From the NCBI GenBank assembly GCA_002346475.1, contig DDZV01000004.1, positions 1 to 34,018 of the forward strand: a stretch of 34,018 bases of DNA, written 5' to 3'. A model generated the notes under the pieces. That model saw only the letters and a list, made by a program, of their open reading frames with translations, did no database searches and had not been told where the DNA came from. Positions within the stretch are counted from its first letter, which is position 1; each line of letters starts with the position of its first letter. A program made the position numbers and the translations under genes. This DNA is from Acidobacteria bacterium UBA2999 (lineage in GTDB: Bacteria > Acidobacteriota > Vicinamibacteria > Vicinamibacterales > UBA2999). Shown piece after piece: positions 16,228 through 24,760 of the stretch.

Positions 16228-17277
16228 ATGGCTGATTCTCGGCTTGTGCTCGGGACTGGACGTTGCCTTTTGATTGGTGAAGTAGCTCTTACTCACGATG
16301 GGAGCCTTGGATTAGCTCATGCTTACATTGATGCAGTTGCTGATGTTGGTGCTGATGCTGTGAAGTTTCAGACCCACATCGCCGCTGCTGAGAGTACTCC
16401 TGACGAACCATTTCGCGTCCATTTTAGTCAACAGGATGCTACGCGTTATGACTACTGGAAACGGATGGAGTTTACTGAGTCTCAGTGGCGTGAGTTAGCT
16501 GTACATGCGACTGACAGAAACTTAATTTTTTTAAGTTCGCCGTTTTCTCTTGAGGCTGTTGATCTTCTCGAACGTGTGGGAATGGAGGCATGGAAGGTCC
16601 CCTCTGGTGAAGTTGGAAATATGGCGTTACTCGATCGAATGATTGCGACTGGTAAGCCGGTCATGCTGTCCAGTGGACTGAGTTCGTTGGCCGAACTCGA
16701 TTCGGCAGTTAGTGTGGTACGTACTGCTGAGTTACCCGTTGCAGTTTTACAATGCACAACTGCCTATCCATGTCCGCCGGATCGCGTTGGTCTTAACATG
16801 TTGTCTGTTTTTCGTGAGCGCTACAATTGTCCAGTAGGCTTGTCCGATCATTCAGGAACAATTTATGCTGGACTTGCAGCTTCTACTCTTGGTGCGGATG
16901 TCTTAGAAGTACACGTTACGATGAGTAGAGAACTTTTCGGGCCTGATGTGGTTGCGTCAGTCACACTTGAAGAGTTTCGTCAAATTATCAATGGCGTCAG
17001 ATTTATAGAGCAGATGAAAGCTAACCCTGTGGATAAGGATCACGCTGCTACTGAAGTTCAACCACTTCGCGCTATTTTTACTAAGAGTCTCGTTGCACGG
17101 ATCGATCTTCCGTCCGGAACTATTTTGCAGGCAGATCAGTTGGTGGCTAAAAAACCAGGCACTGGGGTATCACCAGAACGTTTAGGTGATATTGTTGGTC
17201 GCCGACTTTTAAATAACCTCTCCGCGAATCAACTTTTGATGCCGGAGGATATTGAGGATTTTCCCACCCGTGAGTAA
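16228..17277 (+). CDS. neuB: N-acetylneuraminate/legionaminate synthase-like (NeuB), copy 1
   Basis: A 349-residue enzyme that would condense phosphoenolpyruvate with an N-acetylmannosamine-type sugar to give a nonulosonic acid in the cytoplasm. It has IGEVALTHDGSLG near the N-terminus, DAVKFQTHIAAAEST, FLSSPFSLEAVD, KVPSGEVGN, VLQCTTAYPCPPD, GLSDHSGT and LEVHVTMSRELFGPD, a pattern I recall for the large bacterial NeuB branch with AHDGSLG in place of NHNGD. Residues from about 285 on (KSLVARIDLPSGTIL to the end) form the C-terminal SAF (antifreeze-like) domain that shapes the active site, so it is full length. The gene abuts paralogue F upstream and overlaps neuC by eight bases. Neu5Ac and Leg cannot be told apart by sequence reading alone. 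Confidence 0.9.
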   Translation: MADSRLVLGTGRCLLIGEVALTHDGSLGLAHAYIDAVADVGADAVKFQTHIAAAESTPDEPFRVHFSQQDATRYDYWKRMEFTESQWRELAVHATDRNLIFLSSPFSLEAVDLLERVGMEAWKVPSGEVGNMALLDRMIATGKPVMLSSGLSSLAELDSAVSVVRTAELPVAVLQCTTAYPCPPDRVGLNMLSVFRERYNCPVGLSDHSGTIYAGLAASTLGADVLEVHVTMSRELFGPDVVASVTLEEFRQIINGVRFIEQMKANPVDKDHAATEVQPLRAIFTKSLVARIDLPSGTILQADQLVAKKPGTGVSPERLGDIVGRRLLNNLSANQLLMPEDIEDFPTRE

Positions 17278-18427
17278 GAGAAAAATTTGTGTTGTTGTTA
17301 CTGCACGCCCAAGCTATTCCAGGATCCGTTCTGCGCTTGAGGCAATAAAGGCTAATCCAAATTTAGAGTTGCAACTGGTTGTAGCAGCTTCTGCATTGCT
17401 TGATCGTTATGGCAATGCCGTGCAATCAATTGAGCGAGATGGATTCGAAATTGCAGCTCGTGTCTATATGGTCGTTGAAGGTGAGAACCTTGTAACTTCT
17501 GCAAAGTCAACGGGGCTTGGCCTTGTAGAATTGGCAACCGTTTTTGATAACCTCAAACCGGATGCGGTTGTCACAATTGCCGATCGTTATGAGACTTTAG
17601 CTACTGCTGTAGCGGCGTCTTATATGAATATCCCTGTAGTACATATTCAGGGTGGAGAGGTTACGGGGTCAATTGATGAGAAGGTTCGTCATGCGGCAAC
17701 TAAGCTTTCAAATCTGCACCTTGTAGCCACTAAGCTTTCGGCTGAGAGAGTGATACGTCTAGGTGAAGATAAGAATACGGTTGTGGTGACTGGATGTCCT
17801 TCTATTGATATTGCAGCGACTGTTTCAGCTAGCCCTGCACTCGACTTTGATCCATTCACTAAGTACGGCGGCCTTGGGCCTTCGGCTGATCTTTCCCAAG
17901 GGTACTTAGTTGTGATGCAGCATCCTGTTACTACAGAGTATGAGAAAGCGAGAAGGCAGGTTGAAGAAACTCTGTATGCTGTAAGAGATTCTAAAGTTCC
18001 AGTTCTTTGGTTTTGGCCAAACGTAGATGCTGGTTCAGATGGCACCTCAAAAGGGATCCGTGTGTTTCGTGAGATGGAGCAGCCAGATAATTTCCATCTC
18101 TTCCGTAACATGTTTCCCGAAGATTTTTTACGGCTACTAACGAATTCGACAGCTATTGTTGGAAATTCTAGCGTTGCACTCAGAGAATGCTCGTTTCTTG
18201 GAGTGCCCGCCGTAAACATTGGATCTCGTCAGCAGGGACGAGAGCGCGGACAAAACGTGATTGATGTAGACCACGATCGGGATGCAATTGTAGCAGCGAT
18301 TCAAGAGCATATGAAGCGAGGACATCCAAACCCTGATCATCTTTATGGAGATGGTCGCGCAGGTATTCGAATTGCAGACTGTTTGGTTTCGACGCAGTTC
18401 AAAATTGAAAAGATGCTGACGTACTGA
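17270..18427 (+). CDS. neuC: UDP-N-acetylglucosamine 2-epimerase, hydrolysing type (NeuC-like)
   Basis: A GT-B-fold hydrolysing epimerase that turns UDP-GlcNAc (or a UDP-bacillosamine derivative in legionaminate pathways) into the free manno-sugar used by NeuB. I chose the GTG at 17270 (385 residues, V-S-K-R-K-I-C), because this places the first strand KICVVVTARPSYSRIR at the N-terminus as in the family; a TTG at 17252 adds six residues. Supporting motifs are TIADRYETL, HIQGGEVTGSIDEKVRHAATKLSNLH, VTGCPSID, MQHPVTTEY and AIVGNSSVALRECSFLGVPAVNIGSRQQGRERG. The gene overlaps neuB by eight bases, a tight pair typical of the pathway. No dehydratase of the legionaminate type is seen in the window. 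Confidence 0.9.
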   Translation: MSKRKICVVVTARPSYSRIRSALEAIKANPNLELQLVVAASALLDRYGNAVQSIERDGFEIAARVYMVVEGENLVTSAKSTGLGLVELATVFDNLKPDAVVTIADRYETLATAVAASYMNIPVVHIQGGEVTGSIDEKVRHAATKLSNLHLVATKLSAERVIRLGEDKNTVVVTGCPSIDIAATVSASPALDFDPFTKYGGLGPSADLSQGYLVVMQHPVTTEYEKARRQVEETLYAVRDSKVPVLWFWPNVDAGSDGTSKGIRVFREMEQPDNFHLFRNMFPEDFLRLLTNSTAIVGNSSVALRECSFLGVPAVNIGSRQQGRERGQNVIDVDHDRDAIVAAIQEHMKRGHPNPDHLYGDGRAGIRIADCLVSTQFKIEKMLTY

Positions 18428-18437
18428 TGAGGATTTG

Positions 18438-19370
18438 GTGCTTCGCATGAAAGTAGCGCCATCTGCTAACCGGGCTGAACGTATTGCTACAGTTAACTTT
18501 GATTTCGCGAGCCAGCAGACAGAAGAGATAGCTTGTTGTAATTTGTGTGGAAGGAATCTCTTTATTGTTCTTGCGAAGCGAGACCGTTACCAGTACCCGA
18601 TCAAGACAGTTGGTTGTCGACGATGCGGGTTAGTTTTTTTAAATCCTAGAATGACAGCAGAAGCCTATGGTCGATTTTACCAGGGCACCTACCGGCCACT
18701 TGTATCAGCATTTCACGGAAGACTGATTGATGCACAGACTATCCAGTCAGAACAGTGGGATTATGCTGCTAACTGTGGTGACCTGCTTGCTCCATTTATA
18801 GAGGATGCTGGGTTTATTACTCTTTTAGATATTGGTGGGTCTACAGGTGTCGTTGCACAATCGCTAGCAAGTCGTTTTAATTTTCAAGCTACTTTAATCG
18901 ATCCTTCGCCATCAGAGACAGCCCAGGCCAAGGCAAGTGAGATTGAAATTATCAGCGGACTTGTAGAAGAAATCGATCTTGCGCAACGACGTTTTGACGT
19001 CATAACACTCTGTCAAACAGTTGACCATCTTCTTGATGTTTCCGGTACGCTCAGTCGTGTGCGTGAACTCATTACAGAACAGGGTTTATTTTTTGTGGAC
19101 ATTGTTGATTTTCAGAGAGCTTACCGAAAAGGTTCTTCTATTGAAGGTGCTATTAAAATCGATCATCCGTACTATTTAACCCAGGCGACCATAGAAGCTT
19201 TTCTTCAGCGCAGTGGTTTTAGAATTGTGAAGGTTGATTATGCCAGTGACAACCTCCATGTTGGCTATGTTTGCCGTCCTGATACTAGAACGTCAGTTTT
19301 ACCTACATCATTAGCGGTCGATAATTTTTTTGATGAAATAAGTCAGGTCAAAAATACTCAACATCCATGA
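18438..19370 (+). CDS. Class I SAM-dependent methyltransferase with N-terminal zinc-binding motif
   Basis: About 310 residues. The GTG at 18438 is chosen because GAGG at 18429-18432 lies five bases upstream; a TTG at 18435 and an ATG at 18447 are alternatives. Near residues 34-65 two Cys pairs (CNLC and CRRC followed by GLVFLNP) form a putative zinc site, as in C-methyltransferase-like sugar enzymes. The SAM motif LLDIGGSTGVVAQ begins near residue 129, followed by ATLIDPSP and FDVITLCQTVDHLLD, then a beta-strand region with DHPYYLT and an HVGYVC ending. It sits between neuC and neuA and overlaps neuA by four bases (ATGA), so its substrate may be the nonulosonate itself, a glycan carrying it, or an unrelated residue. 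The methyltransferase call is firm, the substrate is not. Confidence 0.8.
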   Translation: MLRMKVAPSANRAERIATVNFDFASQQTEEIACCNLCGRNLFIVLAKRDRYQYPIKTVGCRRCGLVFLNPRMTAEAYGRFYQGTYRPLVSAFHGRLIDAQTIQSEQWDYAANCGDLLAPFIEDAGFITLLDIGGSTGVVAQSLASRFNFQATLIDPSPSETAQAKASEIEIISGLVEEIDLAQRRFDVITLCQTVDHLLDVSGTLSRVRELITEQGLFFVDIVDFQRAYRKGSSIEGAIKIDHPYYLTQATIEAFLQRSGFRIVKVDYASDNLHVGYVCRPDTRTSVLPTSLAVDNFFDEISQVKNTQHP

Positions 19371-20077
19371 CACAGAAATTAGACTTCCTAGGCATCGTAC
19401 CCGCACGCGGTGGTTCTAAAGGTTTGCCAGACAAGAATCTCAAGCTTTTAGCGGGCCATTCTCTCATTGCACATACTGCTGATACTGCGCGCCAAGCAGA
19501 AATTTTTGACCGTCTGATTTTATCAACAGACTCTAATGATATTGCTACTGAAGGTCGTCGTTCCGGTCTTGAGGTCCCGTTTATGCGGCCCCCGCATTTG
19601 GCAACAGATGATGCACCAATGTTTCCTGTGATTTGTCATGCCATAGAAGCACTTGAGTCTGCTGGTTGGAACCCAGATATTGTGGTATTGCTTCAACCTA
19701 CTTCACCACTTCGACAACCGGGTCACATTCGTACAGCTGTTGACCTCCTTCAAACAACAGAAGCCGATGCTGTAGTCAGTGTGGTTGAGGTGCCAAGACA
19801 TTTATCTCCTGACTATCTCATGCGAGTCGAGAATAACAATCTTGTGCCATTTTTACATGAAGGTGAGAAAGTAATACGACGACAAGACACACGACCAGCC
19901 TATGTTCGTGATGGAACGGTATATGCATTCTGGCGTAAAACGATTCAGCGCTACAGTAGTATTTATGGTGCTCACTGCCATGCATATGTAATCCCAGCTT
20001 CAGCATCAGTAACTATCGATACTGAAAGTGACTGGGCTCAAGCAGAACGCATGTTGCAATTGCAGTCTCGTGCATGA
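19367..20077 (+). CDS. neuA: CMP-nonulosonate synthetase (NeuA-like cytidylyltransferase), copy 1
   Basis: A 236-residue cytidylyltransferase that activates a nonulosonic acid with CTP to CMP-sugar. The CTP-binding loop PARGGSKGLPDKN is at residues 12-24, followed by LILSTDSNDIA, VPFMRPPHLATDDA, VLLQPTSPLRQP (the LQPTSPLR signature), RPAYVRDGTVYAFW and TIDTESDWAQAE, all in the usual order and length. The ATGA overlap at 19367 and the ATGA overlap with the next gene at 20074 place it in the middle of one translationally coupled run. With neuB and neuC just upstream it completes a CMP-nonulosonate pathway starting from a UDP-amino sugar. Confidence 0.92.
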   Translation: MTQKLDFLGIVPARGGSKGLPDKNLKLLAGHSLIAHTADTARQAEIFDRLILSTDSNDIATEGRRSGLEVPFMRPPHLATDDAPMFPVICHAIEALESAGWNPDIVVLLQPTSPLRQPGHIRTAVDLLQTTEADAVVSVVEVPRHLSPDYLMRVENNNLVPFLHEGEKVIRRQDTRPAYVRDGTVYAFWRKTIQRYSSIYGAHCHAYVIPASASVTIDTESDWAQAERMLQLQSRA

Positions 20078-21102
20078 CTGGTAGGGCTGGTTTGTTTCCA
20101 TATCACGCAGGTCGTTTTCTTCCACGATCTTTCAAACTGCAAATTAGTCGAGCACTTAATAATTGGACGTCTAGATCGATTCTGAATAATCTTCATACAC
20201 TTTCGAATGGAGACAAACCAATTGTTGCTGGTCCATGGGTTGGCGAGGTTGGGTTTGAGCTTCTTTACTGGGTGCCATTTCTTTCATGGGTAACAGAGCA
20301 ATTTAATATTGCACCAGATAGACTGGTAATTATCTCTCGTGGTGGAGTCAGTGACTGGTATCAGCACGTTTCCTCTAGGTACCATGATGTTTTCGACCAG
20401 CTTTCAGCTGACGAATTTCGCACCAGAAATGCTGAACGTTCGAGTGCGGTTGGTGAACAGAAACAGGTAGTGGTGACTAATTTTGACCTTTCACTGTTAC
20501 AACCCATTCTCAGTAACCTCAGGTGCGGGATGGATCGTGTATTACATCCATCAACAATGTACCGGCTTTTTAGGCTTTACTTGTGGGGGCATGTTCAATC
20601 TTCATGGATTGAAAATTATGCACAGTATCGTCGTTTTAAACTATCTGGAATATCTAATCTACTCACGCGATTACCAAGCGAGTATGTTGCAGTGAAGTTT
20701 TATTACAGTGATTCTTTTCCAGCGACCAGAGAGAATCGCAAATTGGTGCGTGAAATTATGAGCACATTACGAGAAAGTGGTCCGGTAGTGTCGCTATCAA
20801 CAGGACTTTCACTTGATGATCATGAAGAATCAAATGAGGAGGAGGATCTTACATTACAAGGAATTCAAAATGGTCTTTCGCCAGCTACAAATCTGGCACT
20901 TCAGAGTGCTATCGTTGCTCGAGCACGCTCCTGGGTTGGTACTTACGGCGGTTTTGCTTATCTAGCCCCTTTTTACGGTGTTCCATCGACTGCATATCTT
21001 TCTGATCGAGACAAGATTAATCGGCAGCATTTAGCCCTAGCACAGCATGTGTTTTCACAGCTTTCACCTGAGCCTTTACTAGAAATTCGGGAGACCGGGT
21101 AA
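20074..21102 (+). CDS. GPW-family protein 1, putative glycosyltransferase of unknown family
   Basis: A 342-residue protein homologous to the second domain of the fusion at 11848. Ordered motifs: AGPWVGEVGFELLYWVPFL 52-70, SRGG 88-91 followed by SDWY, SADEF 111-115, LHPSTMYRLF 157-166, YVAVKFY 204-210, TRENR 218-222, a TG with LDDH at 247-250, NLALQ 273-277 and GTYGGFAYLAP 289-299. The early Gly loop, the VKFY strand and the late G-T-Y-G-G-x-x-Y-L-A-P next to a small helix look like a GT-B nucleotide-sugar transferase and are faintly like the TIGR04372 pattern (SG..G..YL), so transferase is the best guess. No characterised family is recognised. The gene overlaps neuA by four bases, so it is coupled to CMP-nonulosonate supply, which makes a nonulosonate transferase role testable. 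Confidence 0.65.
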   Translation: MTGRAGLFPYHAGRFLPRSFKLQISRALNNWTSRSILNNLHTLSNGDKPIVAGPWVGEVGFELLYWVPFLSWVTEQFNIAPDRLVIISRGGVSDWYQHVSSRYHDVFDQLSADEFRTRNAERSSAVGEQKQVVVTNFDLSLLQPILSNLRCGMDRVLHPSTMYRLFRLYLWGHVQSSWIENYAQYRRFKLSGISNLLTRLPSEYVAVKFYYSDSFPATRENRKLVREIMSTLRESGPVVSLSTGLSLDDHEESNEEEDLTLQGIQNGLSPATNLALQSAIVARARSWVGTYGGFAYLAPFYGVPSTAYLSDRDKINRQHLALAQHVFSQLSPEPLLEIRETG

Positions 21103-22289
21103 TGGGTTTTCGTGCAGTCGCGTCAAGACGGAGAGCACAGCTTCGACACAAACTTGACCGCTTAATACGTAAAAGCATGAAACGTCTTCGCAAAAACAAG
21201 TCCCGTCTCAGAGCGATAGGTAATCAAACATACAGTCGCTCAAGAGCCATGCGTGGACGAGCTGTAAGTTTAAGAAAAAGGTTAGATCAGTTTTGTGAAT
21301 TAGAGGTAGAGCCATATTTCCACCAGCGTCAAATTGATCGGGAACTTGCATCTATTGCGCATGGTTCTTCTCCCATTATTGTTGGGCCTTGGATTTCTGA
21401 AGTGGGTTATGAGGTGCTTTATTGGATTCCATTTCTTCGTTGGTTTGTTGATCGATGGCGTGTTCCACCATCTCGGATTATTGCATTATCTAGAGGTGGA
21501 ACATCTAGTTGGTATTCTGGTATTGCAAATCAATATGTAGAGATATTAGAACTGGTGTCACCACAGGAGTTTGTTTCTGGTAATGAAAAACGTGTCAAGG
21601 ATGGTGACCAGAAGCAAATGCGGAAGTCATCGTTCGATGAAATATTGATTGATGCAGCACGTCAAGATCTTGGGTTTAGACAGATCAGTGTTTTACATCC
21701 TTCGTTAATGTTTCAAACTTTTCGGAGCTTTTGGTATGGTCGTCGCTCATTAGACTTTTTATCGCAACGCACACAGTACTCTCGGGTTGATGCTGATCCT
21801 TTGACAATTGATATTCCGAAGCCCTACGTTGCTGTTAAGTTCTATACAGGAGCTGCGATTCCCCCAACTGCTGAGAATCGTGAAATCTTGCGTGCTTTAG
21901 TACGAAATGTTGCAGGTGGTCGTAACATTGTCAATCTCGACACAGGCTTTAATTTAGACGAGCACGAAGACTTTTTATTCAAAGACGTTTCTTCGGTCCT
22001 AAGTCTTCGCCATCAAATGTCTCCTCAAAACAATCTAGCGTTACAAACATCTGTGATTGCCGGAGCTTCTCTTTACCTTGGTACATGTGGCGGTCTTGCT
22101 TGGCTCGCGCCGATGCTCGGCACCCCAACCACAGCAGTATATAGTGACGACAAATTCTTGCGATCTCATCTTTATGCAGCTCCTTATATGTTTCGTGGCA
22201 TGGGAGCAGCTCCATTTGCACCGCTAGATCTAAAGGCTTTCGTTGGAGTTGGGCTCGGAGATACGTTTCATAAAATACGTACGGCATGA
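21102..22289 (+). CDS. GPW-family protein 2 with basic N-terminal extension
   Basis: A 395-residue paralogue starting at the ATG that shares a base with the previous TAA (TAATG). The first 65 residues are a Lys/Arg-rich helix (RRRAQLRHKLDRLIRKSMKR and onward), unlike protein 1. The domain follows: GPWISEVGYEVLYWIPFLRW from 95, SRGGTSSWY from 130, VLHPSLMFQTFRSFWYG, YVAVKFYTGA, TAENRE, a DTG with LDEHEDF, SPQNNLALQTSVIAGA, GTCGGLAWLAPMLGTPT. GTYGG has become GTCGG here. The N-terminal basic helix recalls the tails of the MKILF-type proteins and could mediate membrane or partner binding. It is most like the protein at 25923 (both read YEVLYWIPFLRW and VIAGAS). Function is inferred only as a transferase. 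Confidence 0.65.
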   Translation: MGFRAVASRRRAQLRHKLDRLIRKSMKRLRKNKSRLRAIGNQTYSRSRAMRGRAVSLRKRLDQFCELEVEPYFHQRQIDRELASIAHGSSPIIVGPWISEVGYEVLYWIPFLRWFVDRWRVPPSRIIALSRGGTSSWYSGIANQYVEILELVSPQEFVSGNEKRVKDGDQKQMRKSSFDEILIDAARQDLGFRQISVLHPSLMFQTFRSFWYGRRSLDFLSQRTQYSRVDADPLTIDIPKPYVAVKFYTGAAIPPTAENREILRALVRNVAGGRNIVNLDTGFNLDEHEDFLFKDVSSVLSLRHQMSPQNNLALQTSVIAGASLYLGTCGGLAWLAPMLGTPTTAVYSDDKFLRSHLYAAPYMFRGMGAAPFAPLDLKAFVGVGLGDTFHKIRTA

Positions 22290-22343
22290 ATATGGCTAGC
22301 CTGACTTATCTTTGAGGAACGACAAGGAGATAACTAATTCAAA

Positions 22344-22373
22344 ATGGGTATTGTAGAAATAGAAGCAGAATAG
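22344..22373 (+). other. Nine-codon ORF with duplicated start context
   Basis: ATGGGTATT at 22344 is repeated at 22379, the start of the epimerase gene. The first copy reads nine codons to TAG at 22371-22373. AAGGAG at 22324-22329 lies upstream of the first copy, 14 bases away, which is longer than ideal. Either a small duplication placed the gene start further from its ribosome binding site, or the match is chance. Confidence 0.2.
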
Positions 22374-22378
22374 AAAAC

Positions 22379-23521
22379 ATGGGTATTCGAAAAGTTTTAG
22401 TTACTGGCGGTGCGGGTTATATCGGGTCGCATCTTGTGGATGGTCTAATAGCGCAGGACTATGAGGTCGTTGTTTTAGATAGTCTTGTTCCTCAGGTGCA
22501 TCGTTCTGGGACTTGGCCCTCGTATGTCAATTCACGTGCATCTTATATACAAGGTGATGTCAGAGATCGTGCAGTTTTTCAGCCACTGGTACAGGTAGCT
22601 GACGCAGTCGTACATTTTGCAGCTGCAGTTAGTATTGGCCAAAGCATGTATGAGATTGATCATTATGTAGATAGCAACACTCGAGGCACAGCACTTCTTT
22701 TAGACATTCTTGTTAATGAGTCGCACCAAGTTCAAAAGGTTATTGTTGCTTCCTCTATAGGTGTTTATGGAGAGGGTGCTTATAAGTGTGAAGTACACGG
22801 ACAGGTTGCGCCAGGTATTCGGTCTAAAGCGCAGCTTGCTGCGAGAGACTGGGAGCAGAAATGTCCTGAGTGCAACCGTCCGGTTATGTCTGTTCCGACT
22901 CCTGAACATAAGACGTTGTATCGTGACAATATTTACTCAATGAGCAAGTACCATCAGGAAGAAATGGCTCTGCTGATCGGACGTACGTACGGAATTCCCG
23001 TTGTAGCACCGAGGTTCTTTAATGTTTACGGGCCTCGACAGAGTCTCAGTAATCCCTATGCAGGGGTTGCAGCTATATTTTTAAGTCGCCTTCTCAATGG
23101 ACATCAGCCAGTTGTTTTTGAAGATGGGGGACAACTTCGTGACTTTGTTTCTATTCATGATGTTGTCTCGTGTCTTTTACTTATGCTCGAACAAGATGGT
23201 GCTGACTATCTTCCAGTTAATATAGGTTCTGGGAAGAGGGTCAGAATTATGGAAATTGCACAAACATTAGCCAAGTTGCTTGGGAACTCTGTTGACCCAC
23301 AAATAACCAATCAGGGTCGACAGTTCGACATTCGTCACAATACAGCAGATATTACACGTGCTCGCGAGCAACTTGGTTATATCCCAAAGGTTTCTCTTGA
23401 TGACGGCATGACTGAGTTAATTGAGTGGGCACGTACTACACCTGATGGGGCGGTGGACTTCTTTGATCAGGCACTATCAGAACTAGAGCGAAAGGGGTTG
23501 CTCGTTAAACCAAAGGTTTAA
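22379..23521 (+). CDS. NAD-dependent sugar epimerase, extended SDR (dTDP-L-rhamnose 4-epimerase/WbiB-like)
   Basis: A 380-residue nucleotide-sugar epimerase. The NAD loop TGGAGYIGS is at residues 9-17, the catalytic Ser lies in SSIGVY (125-130), and Tyr186-x3-Lys190 is in YSMSK. Between Ser and Tyr is an insertion with Cys137, Cys162 and Cys165 (YKCEVHG, then CPEC), followed by PTPE. From memory this Cys-rich insertion with RFFNVYGPRQSLSNPYAGVAAIF marks the dTDP-L-rhamnose 4-epimerase group represented by WbiB, which makes dTDP-6-deoxy-talose. Other activity is possible, as no rhamnose-pathway genes (rmlABCD) lie in the window. It is preceded by the longest gap in the central region, and the five bases before the next gene keep it in the same unit. 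Confidence 0.8.
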   Translation: MGIRKVLVTGGAGYIGSHLVDGLIAQDYEVVVLDSLVPQVHRSGTWPSYVNSRASYIQGDVRDRAVFQPLVQVADAVVHFAAAVSIGQSMYEIDHYVDSNTRGTALLLDILVNESHQVQKVIVASSIGVYGEGAYKCEVHGQVAPGIRSKAQLAARDWEQKCPECNRPVMSVPTPEHKTLYRDNIYSMSKYHQEEMALLIGRTYGIPVVAPRFFNVYGPRQSLSNPYAGVAAIFLSRLLNGHQPVVFEDGGQLRDFVSIHDVVSCLLLMLEQDGADYLPVNIGSGKRVRIMEIAQTLAKLLGNSVDPQITNQGRQFDIRHNTADITRAREQLGYIPKVSLDDGMTELIEWARTTPDGAVDFFDQALSELERKGLLVKPKV

Positions 23522-23525
23522 AATT

Positions 23526-23972
23526 ATGCTGATTGAATTTGAAAAGTTATCAGCACTGCAAGGGAATGTTGCAATGGTTGACGGTGCCTTCGATCCACTC
23601 CATCGAGGCCACATCGAGTATTTTCGTGCTGCATCCAGCCTCGGTCTTCCTCTTCTGTGTAATCTCGCCTCTGATCATTACATTCTAACGAAACATCCAC
23701 CATTTCTATCTGAAGATCAACGAGCTGTAATTGTTGACGCAATAAAGTTTATTTCTTATACACATATCAATAGGTTTGATACTGCAACAATTTTGCGAGA
23801 GCTACAGCCTCGTTACTACGTTAAGGGGAAGGATTGGAAGGGGAAGTTGCCGGCGGAACAAGTTTCAACTTGTACTGAGCACCACATTGAAGTGGTATAT
23901 CTTGATACTGTAATAGATTCTTCGAGTCGCATTCTGAAAGAATTTATAGAACAACAGCGGAATTACACATGA
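23526..23972 (+). CDS. HxGH cytidylyl/adenylyltransferase (TagD/HldE C-domain-like)
   Basis: A 148-residue nucleotidyltransferase of the TagD/HldE type, which attaches CMP or AMP to a phosphorylated sugar or polyol. GAFDPLHRGHIEYF (HRGH at 26-29) is the nucleotide-binding motif; YYVKGKDWKGK and DSSSRILKEF correspond to the later conserved Lys and the ISTTxI-like region. The length fits a single domain. Candidates are glycerol-3-phosphate cytidylyltransferase or a heptose/other sugar-phosphate enzyme. The first is attractive because the MKILF-type enzymes have RPHP motifs like CDP-glycerol glycerophosphotransferases, but no substrate residue settles it. It overlaps the next methyltransferase gene by four bases (ATGA). 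Confidence 0.75.
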   Translation: MLIEFEKLSALQGNVAMVDGAFDPLHRGHIEYFRAASSLGLPLLCNLASDHYILTKHPPFLSEDQRAVIVDAIKFISYTHINRFDTATILRELQPRYYVKGKDWKGKLPAEQVSTCTEHHIEVVYLDTVIDSSSRILKEFIEQQRNYT

Positions 23973-24643
23973 GCATTAAGGACTTTGAACAACGAATATT
24001 GGATCAACAAGCTGTTGATGCTGAGCACTACAATTCAGAATATTTCACTGGCGAATGGCGTTCTGACGGCAACAACTATTCTCTAGAGACTCGGCGAAAG
24101 ATTGAGGGGAAAAATCCGTCACTAATTAAGGAAGTGTTTCAACCAAACAAAGTGCTCGATCTCGGTTGCGGACCTGGCGCGTTGATGCATTTACTTTTGG
24201 AGCTTGATGTTTCCTGCGACGGAATTGATTTCAGCGAGAGTAGTAAAAAGTTAGCAACTCCTGAAGCTCGAGAAAAAATCACTGTTGGACAAGTTACTGA
24301 CCTGACATTAAAGCCAGAAAATTCGTACGATCTTGTGGTTTGCCGAGAGGTGCTAGAGCATTTAACGGTCTTGCAGGTTCGTCAGACTGTAACAAATATT
24401 GTTCGAATGACGTCTCGTTTTGCTTACGTCACCACACGGTTTCATCCAGCACCCAGCGGGTTGCTGGACTTTACAACACAATTTGACGTTGATCCGTCTC
24501 ACATTACGCTTCTCAATAAAGACCTTCTTCGATTGTTTTTTGTACTCGATGGTTGTCGTTCTCGTCCTGATTTAGAGGCTCGCATGGACTGGGGCAATAA
24601 GGGACGTGTAATTGTTGTTGAAAAAATCAAATCTGACACTTGA
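23969..24643 (+). CDS. Class I SAM-dependent methyltransferase
   Basis: A 224-residue methyltransferase. The SAM loop VLDLGCGPG is at residues 62-70, followed by DGIDFSES (acidic end of strand 2) and YDLVVCREVLEHL (motif typical of Methyltransf_11/23 proteins). The N-terminus (YNSEYFTGEWRSDG) resembles small glycan or lipid methyltransferases in surface-sugar loci. The last third contains FHPAPSGLLDFTTQFDVDPSHIT, where residues around D-x-D-P-S-H-I-T resemble regions of methyltransferases annotated in capsule loci. Its gene starts within the stop of the nucleotidyltransferase gene, so they are co-translated; the methyl acceptor may be that enzyme's product or the polymer end. No further specificity can be read. 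Confidence 0.8.
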   Translation: MSIKDFEQRILDQQAVDAEHYNSEYFTGEWRSDGNNYSLETRRKIEGKNPSLIKEVFQPNKVLDLGCGPGALMHLLLELDVSCDGIDFSESSKKLATPEAREKITVGQVTDLTLKPENSYDLVVCREVLEHLTVLQVRQTVTNIVRMTSRFAYVTTRFHPAPSGLLDFTTQFDVDPSHITLLNKDLLRLFFVLDGCRSRPDLEARMDWGNKGRVIVVEKIKSDT

Positions 24644-24709
24644 GAGAAGTCCAGGCTGTTAGTTCTTTTTGGGCAATCTTTGTCAATTATTGAATTTATT
24701 ACAGAACAA

Positions 24710-24760
24710 ATGATTCATCAAGAATGGCTGATTGTGATGAAAGGAGCAGCCCACCCGTGA
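24710..24760 (+). other. Short ORF spanning the two candidate aminotransferase starts
   Basis: An ATG at 24710 reads 16 codons in another frame to TGA at 24758-24760, overlapping the GTG at 24757 in the GTGA arrangement seen at three real gene junctions here. AAGGAG at 24740-24745 lies inside it. This favours the GTG as a coupled start for the aminotransferase, but a 16-codon ORF is easily fortuitous. Confidence 0.2.

Noticed and set aside
16228..17277. NeuB copy 1 as a degenerate enzyme because NHNGD is replaced by THDGSLG
   Set aside because: The same replacement is, from memory, standard in a large bacterial NeuB branch, and all other motifs and the SAF domain are present.
17689..18219. 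Minus-strand ORF of 176 residues opposite neuC
   Set aside because: Longest antisense ORF in the window with the 3399-3953 one, but it lies wholly within a clear neuC frame, has a Ser-rich shadow composition and no motif.
24644..24723. Promoter (TTGTCA) in the gap before the aminotransferase
   Set aside because: A TTGTCA is present but no acceptable -10 hexamer follows at 16-18 bases.
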